The notes under the pieces are model-generated. The model searched no databases, had not been told where the DNA came from, and saw nothing but the letters and a program-made list of their open reading frames with translations. The position numbers and the translations under genes were made by a program. A stretch of DNA of 9,619 nucleotides from an uncultured Lachnoanaerobaculum sp. (GTDB lineage: Bacteria > Bacillota > Clostridia > Lachnospirales > Lachnospiraceae), in the NCBI GenBank assembly GCA_938041725.1, contig CALISX010000109.1, positions 1-9,619 on the forward strand, read 5' to 3'. Within the stretch, counting starts at the first letter, position 1. Every line of letters starts with the position of its first letter. This document shows positions 7,835-9,619 of the stretch, in pieces.

Positions 7835-8085
7835 TAGAATTTCTTTGGAAATGGAAGGTGGATGGAAGCGGAAAATGGGTTCCGAATTACTACGACACCA
7901 ACTTGAATCGGGCTTTTTCAGTTGCCAAAAATGCAACGGTAGATTGGAACGAGAACGATGGAAAAGGTTTTCAGGCAATGCGTTTAAGGGAGTACAGGAA
8001 GGAACATCTCAGTATGCGTATGTTGGTACCGAAATTAGATAGTAGAGGCTGCATCATTCGTTTTTCTGATATAAACGCCGGTTAG
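7835..8085 (+). pseudogene. Decayed, probably frameshifted coding remnant of unknown function
   Basis: Directly after the aminotransferase stop, one frame reads KWKVDGSGKWVPNYYDTN and continues with AFSVAKNATVDWNENDGKG to about 7968. This composition, rich in Trp, Tyr, Asn and Gly, looks like a surface or secreted protein. There is no convincing start codon or ribosome site. After about 7968 the same frame turns into basic, unnatural-looking sequence and ends at 8085. The neighbouring frame instead continues plausibly (FSGNAFKGVQEGTSQYAY) to a stop at 8040-8042. The simplest reading is the 3' end of a lost gene with a frameshift in the AAAAGGTTTT stretch around 7962-7971. I do not recognise the family. 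It could also be chance coding-like sequence. Confidence 0.45.
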
Positions 8086-8105
8086 TACATACGTATTTAG
8101 TAACC
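8080..8105. repeat. 26-bp imperfect palindrome
   Basis: Left half GGTTAGTACATAC, right half GTATTTAGTAACC. 11 of 13 base pairs match around the centre at 8092/8093, with a perfect 8-bp core ATACGTAT. It sits at the end of the decayed remnant and the start of the non-coding stretch. Size and symmetry fit an operator for a dimeric regulator or a recombination core site. No gene for either is visible in the window. It is followed by a run of C (8104-8110). Confidence 0.5.
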
Positions 8106-8162
8106 CCCCCATGCCGACGGTTGGCACCACCATAAATAAGCCATTGGAGCTTGTAATTGAGG

Positions 8163-8191
8163 AGGGAGTGTGGGATTATCCCATGCTCCCT
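8163..8191 (+). terminator. 13-bp hairpin, possible transcript end after the operon
   Basis: AGGGAGTGTGGGA (8163-8175), loop TTA, TCCCATGCTCCCT (8179-8191): 13 pairs, two of them G-T wobbles. It is stable enough for a terminator, but the next T-run starts only at 8214, 22 nt after the stem, so intrinsic termination is uncertain. It would be the first strong structure met by transcripts leaving the aminotransferase gene. Confidence 0.4.
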
Positions 8192-8369
8192 GCTATATAC
8201 AAATGAAAAGAAGTTTTTTTAATCTCTTGTTTTGACTTGCAATACCTTGTTTTACCGATATAGAGAGCTTTGCACATAGCCTTTTATTAGCACCTTCAAA
8301 GTTTATCTGAAACAGCCTGTCAAATTCTATATTTTATCAGTTATAACTTATGAATTTACAGTTTCTCCA

Positions 8370-8398
8370 TTGGGTTTTACTTGTAGATATGATATACT
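8370..8398 (+). promoter_or_regulatory. Candidate promoter of the AAA ATPase gene
   Basis: -10 TATACT (8393-8398) with an extended TG one base upstream (TGATATACT, 8390-8398), a 17-nt spacer, and a poor -35 TTGGGT (8370-8375). A start near 8405 gives a leader of about 25 nt containing the AAAGGAGA ribosome site (8413-8420). The extended -10 makes up for the weak -35. Confidence 0.5.
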
Positions 8399-8429
8399 AT
8401 GGTCACCCACGGAAAGGAGACTAATATTT

Positions 8430-9619
8430 ATGATCAAACGCGAACGGTATATGAGCCGTATCCGTCCGTTCATCGGATCGGATCTTATCAAGGTTATGAC
8501 TGGTATCCGCCGCTGTGGGAAGTCGGTCATGTTGGAACTGATCAAGCAAGAACTTACAGAGTCCGGCGTCAATCCGACGCAGTTTATCTCGATCAACTTT
8601 GAAGATATGAGCTGCTCCCATTTGCAAACCCCTCAGGCTCTGCACGACGAGATCATCAGGAGAGTTCTAGAGATAGAAGGCAAAGTCTATCTGTTCTTTG
8701 ATGAAATACAGGAGGTTAAGGACTGGGAAAAGTGTATTAACTCTTTCCGCGTTTCGCTGGATTGCGACATCTATATCACCGGCTCAAATGCAAGGCTGCT
8801 GTCCGGTGAGCTTGCGACTTATTTGGGGGGACGGTATGTGGAGTTTGTGATCTATCCCTTCTCATTTGGAGAGTTCATGGAGCTGTACCGTTCGATTGTC
8901 CCCAATGAGTCAGTCCAGCAGTGTTTCCAAAAGTACCTGCTTGCCGGAGGTATGCCTTATCTTGTAAACATCCGCTATGCGGATGCTCCGTCCAAGCAAT
9001 ATCTTCATGACCTATTTAACTCGGTCCAGCTCAAGGACGTCGTGAAACGAAATAAAATCCGAGATGTTGACTTGTTGGAACGGATCATTGCCTATGTGAC
9101 TGCCAATGTGGGTACCACCTTCTCCGCAACCTCTCTTGCAAAGTTTCTGAAAAACGAGCAGCGTACTGTTGCCTCGGAAACAATTCTGAACTATATTAAA
9201 TACTGCTGCGAGGCTTACCTGTTCTATCAGGTGAAGCGCAAAGATTTGCAAGGTAAACAGATTCTTGCCTTCAACGAGAAGTATTATATTGCTGATCACG
9301 GTATTCGCGAGGCTGTTTTCGGCGGCAATATGCGGGATATCAATCTTATTCTGGAAAACATCGTCTATCTTGAATTGCTGCGTCGCAGCTACGAAGTGAC
9401 TGTCGGCAGAACGGGAGATAAGGAAATTGATTTTGTATGCAGCAAGCGCAGCGAAAAGCTGTATGTGCAGGTCACTTATCTGCTGGCGTCGGAGGAGACA
9501 GTCAATCGTGAGTTTGGGGCGTATGATAACATCCGGGACAACTTCCCGAAGTACGTTGTTTCTCTCGATGAGTTTGACATGAGCCGAAATGGTATCAAAC
9601 ACCGAAATATCCGCAATTT
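8430..9619 (+). CDS. AAA-type ATPase with DUF4143 domain (3' end cut by window)
   Basis: 396 complete codons are visible with no stop before the edge. ATG 8430 has AAAGGAGA 9 nt upstream. The N-terminal P-loop domain (AAA_14 type) has Walker A GIRRCGKS at residues 25-32, Walker B VYLFFDE at 86-92 and a sensor-like ITGSN at 116-120. A winged-helix-like region follows (FSATSLAKFL). The C-terminal DUF4143 domain belongs to the PD-(D/E)XK-like fold, with EIDFV (E332, D334) and LYVQV (344-348). Relatives I remember end a few residues after a GIKHxNI motif, which is seen here at the very end, so the gene is probably almost complete. The biological role of this widespread accessory family is unknown. 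Arg codons are CGN in 25 of 29 cases (CGC 10), against 10 of 27 in argH (CGC 1), which suggests transfer from another background. It has its own promoter and stands apart from the operon. Confidence 0.9.
   Translation, partial: MIKRERYMSRIRPFIGSDLIKVMTGIRRCGKSVMLELIKQELTESGVNPTQFISINFEDMSCSHLQTPQALHDEIIRRVLEIEGKVYLFFDEIQEVKDWEKCINSFRVSLDCDIYITGSNARLLSGELATYLGGRYVEFVIYPFSFGEFMELYRSIVPNESVQQCFQKYLLAGGMPYLVNIRYADAPSKQYLHDLFNSVQLKDVVKRNKIRDVDLLERIIAYVTANVGTTFSATSLAKFLKNEQRTVASETILNYIKYCCEAYLFYQVKRKDLQGKQILAFNEKYYIADHGIREAVFGGNMRDINLILENIVYLELLRRSYEVTVGRTGDKEIDFVCSKRSEKLYVQVTYLLASEETVNREFGAYDNIRDNFPKYVVSLDEFDMSRNGIKHRNIRN

Larger units (their letters stand above)
8086..8429. other. Non-coding AT-rich stretch between remnant and ATPase gene
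   Basis: About 340 bp without a credible gene on either strand. It holds most of the 26-bp palindrome at its left end and a small hairpin at 8112-8126 (TGCCGA/TTGGCA with one wobble). It also contains the 13-bp hairpin at 8163-8191, a short direct repeat (CTTGTTTT at 8226-8233 and 8246-8253, 20-bp period), and the ATPase promoter at 8370-8398. No tRNA, CRISPR repeat or insertion-sequence end was recognised. Confidence 0.6.

Noticed and set aside
7199..7978. Antisense open frame opposite the aminotransferase and remnant
   Set aside because: The sense strand encodes a conserved aminotransferase; the antisense product is Ser/Pro/His-rich with no recognisable motif.
8226..8253. Direct repeat CTTGTTTT, two copies 20 bp apart
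   Set aside because: Only 8 bp and two copies in AT-rich DNA, easily due to chance; not a CRISPR or iteron array.
8232..8260. TTGACT with a downstream TATA-like sequence as a promoter
   Set aside because: The spacing to the TATAGA is 21 nt, too long for a sigma-A promoter.
9012..9602. Antisense open frame opposite the AAA ATPase
   Set aside because: The sense frame has Walker motifs and a DUF4143 signature; the antisense frame has neither.

Overview
The gene content and style point to a gut-type Firmicute of the Lachnospiraceae (Clostridium cluster XIVa). The AGGAGG-type ribosome sites, the YfhO-family membrane protein, the NusG-domain-II protein and the aminotransferase all read like that family. 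This assignment is an inference from remembered family sequences; no database was searched.

Left part (1-1803, minus strand): a branched-chain amino acid block. ilvN (regulatory subunit of acetolactate synthase) is followed by ilvC (ketol-acid reductoisomerase). ilvN has a strong sigma-A-type promoter just upstream (TTGACA-N17-TAAGAT), a weaker candidate further upstream, and a weak terminator-like hairpin lies between the two genes. A strong hairpin follows ilvC. The catalytic subunit gene ilvB and the dehydratase gene ilvD are not in the window; they may lie beyond the left edge.

Middle (1951-7834, plus strand): a divergently transcribed, tightly packed operon from a clear promoter (TTGTCA-N17-TATAAT). 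It contains a 939-aa YfhO-family polytopic membrane protein with an unusual acidic cytoplasmic tail; argH (argininosuccinate lyase, last step of arginine synthesis); a small membrane-anchored NusG-domain-II protein overlapping the argH end by 20 nt; and a class I/II PLP-dependent aminotransferase. The genes have no obvious common pathway.

Right part (7835-9619): an accessory stretch. It starts with a short decayed coding remnant that appears frameshifted, followed by a 26-bp near-perfect palindrome and an AT-rich non-coding stretch with a 13-bp hairpin. It ends with an AAA-type ATPase carrying a C-terminal DUF4143 nuclease-fold-like domain. That gene runs off the right edge and probably lacks only its last few residues. 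Its arginine codon choice (CGN, especially CGC) differs sharply from argH (mostly AGG/AGA), which supports horizontal acquisition.

I did not find a convincing new multi-gene system. The points most worth a second look are the palindrome/remnant/ATPase junction, the acidic tail of the YfhO protein, and the regulatory structures around ilvN-ilvC.
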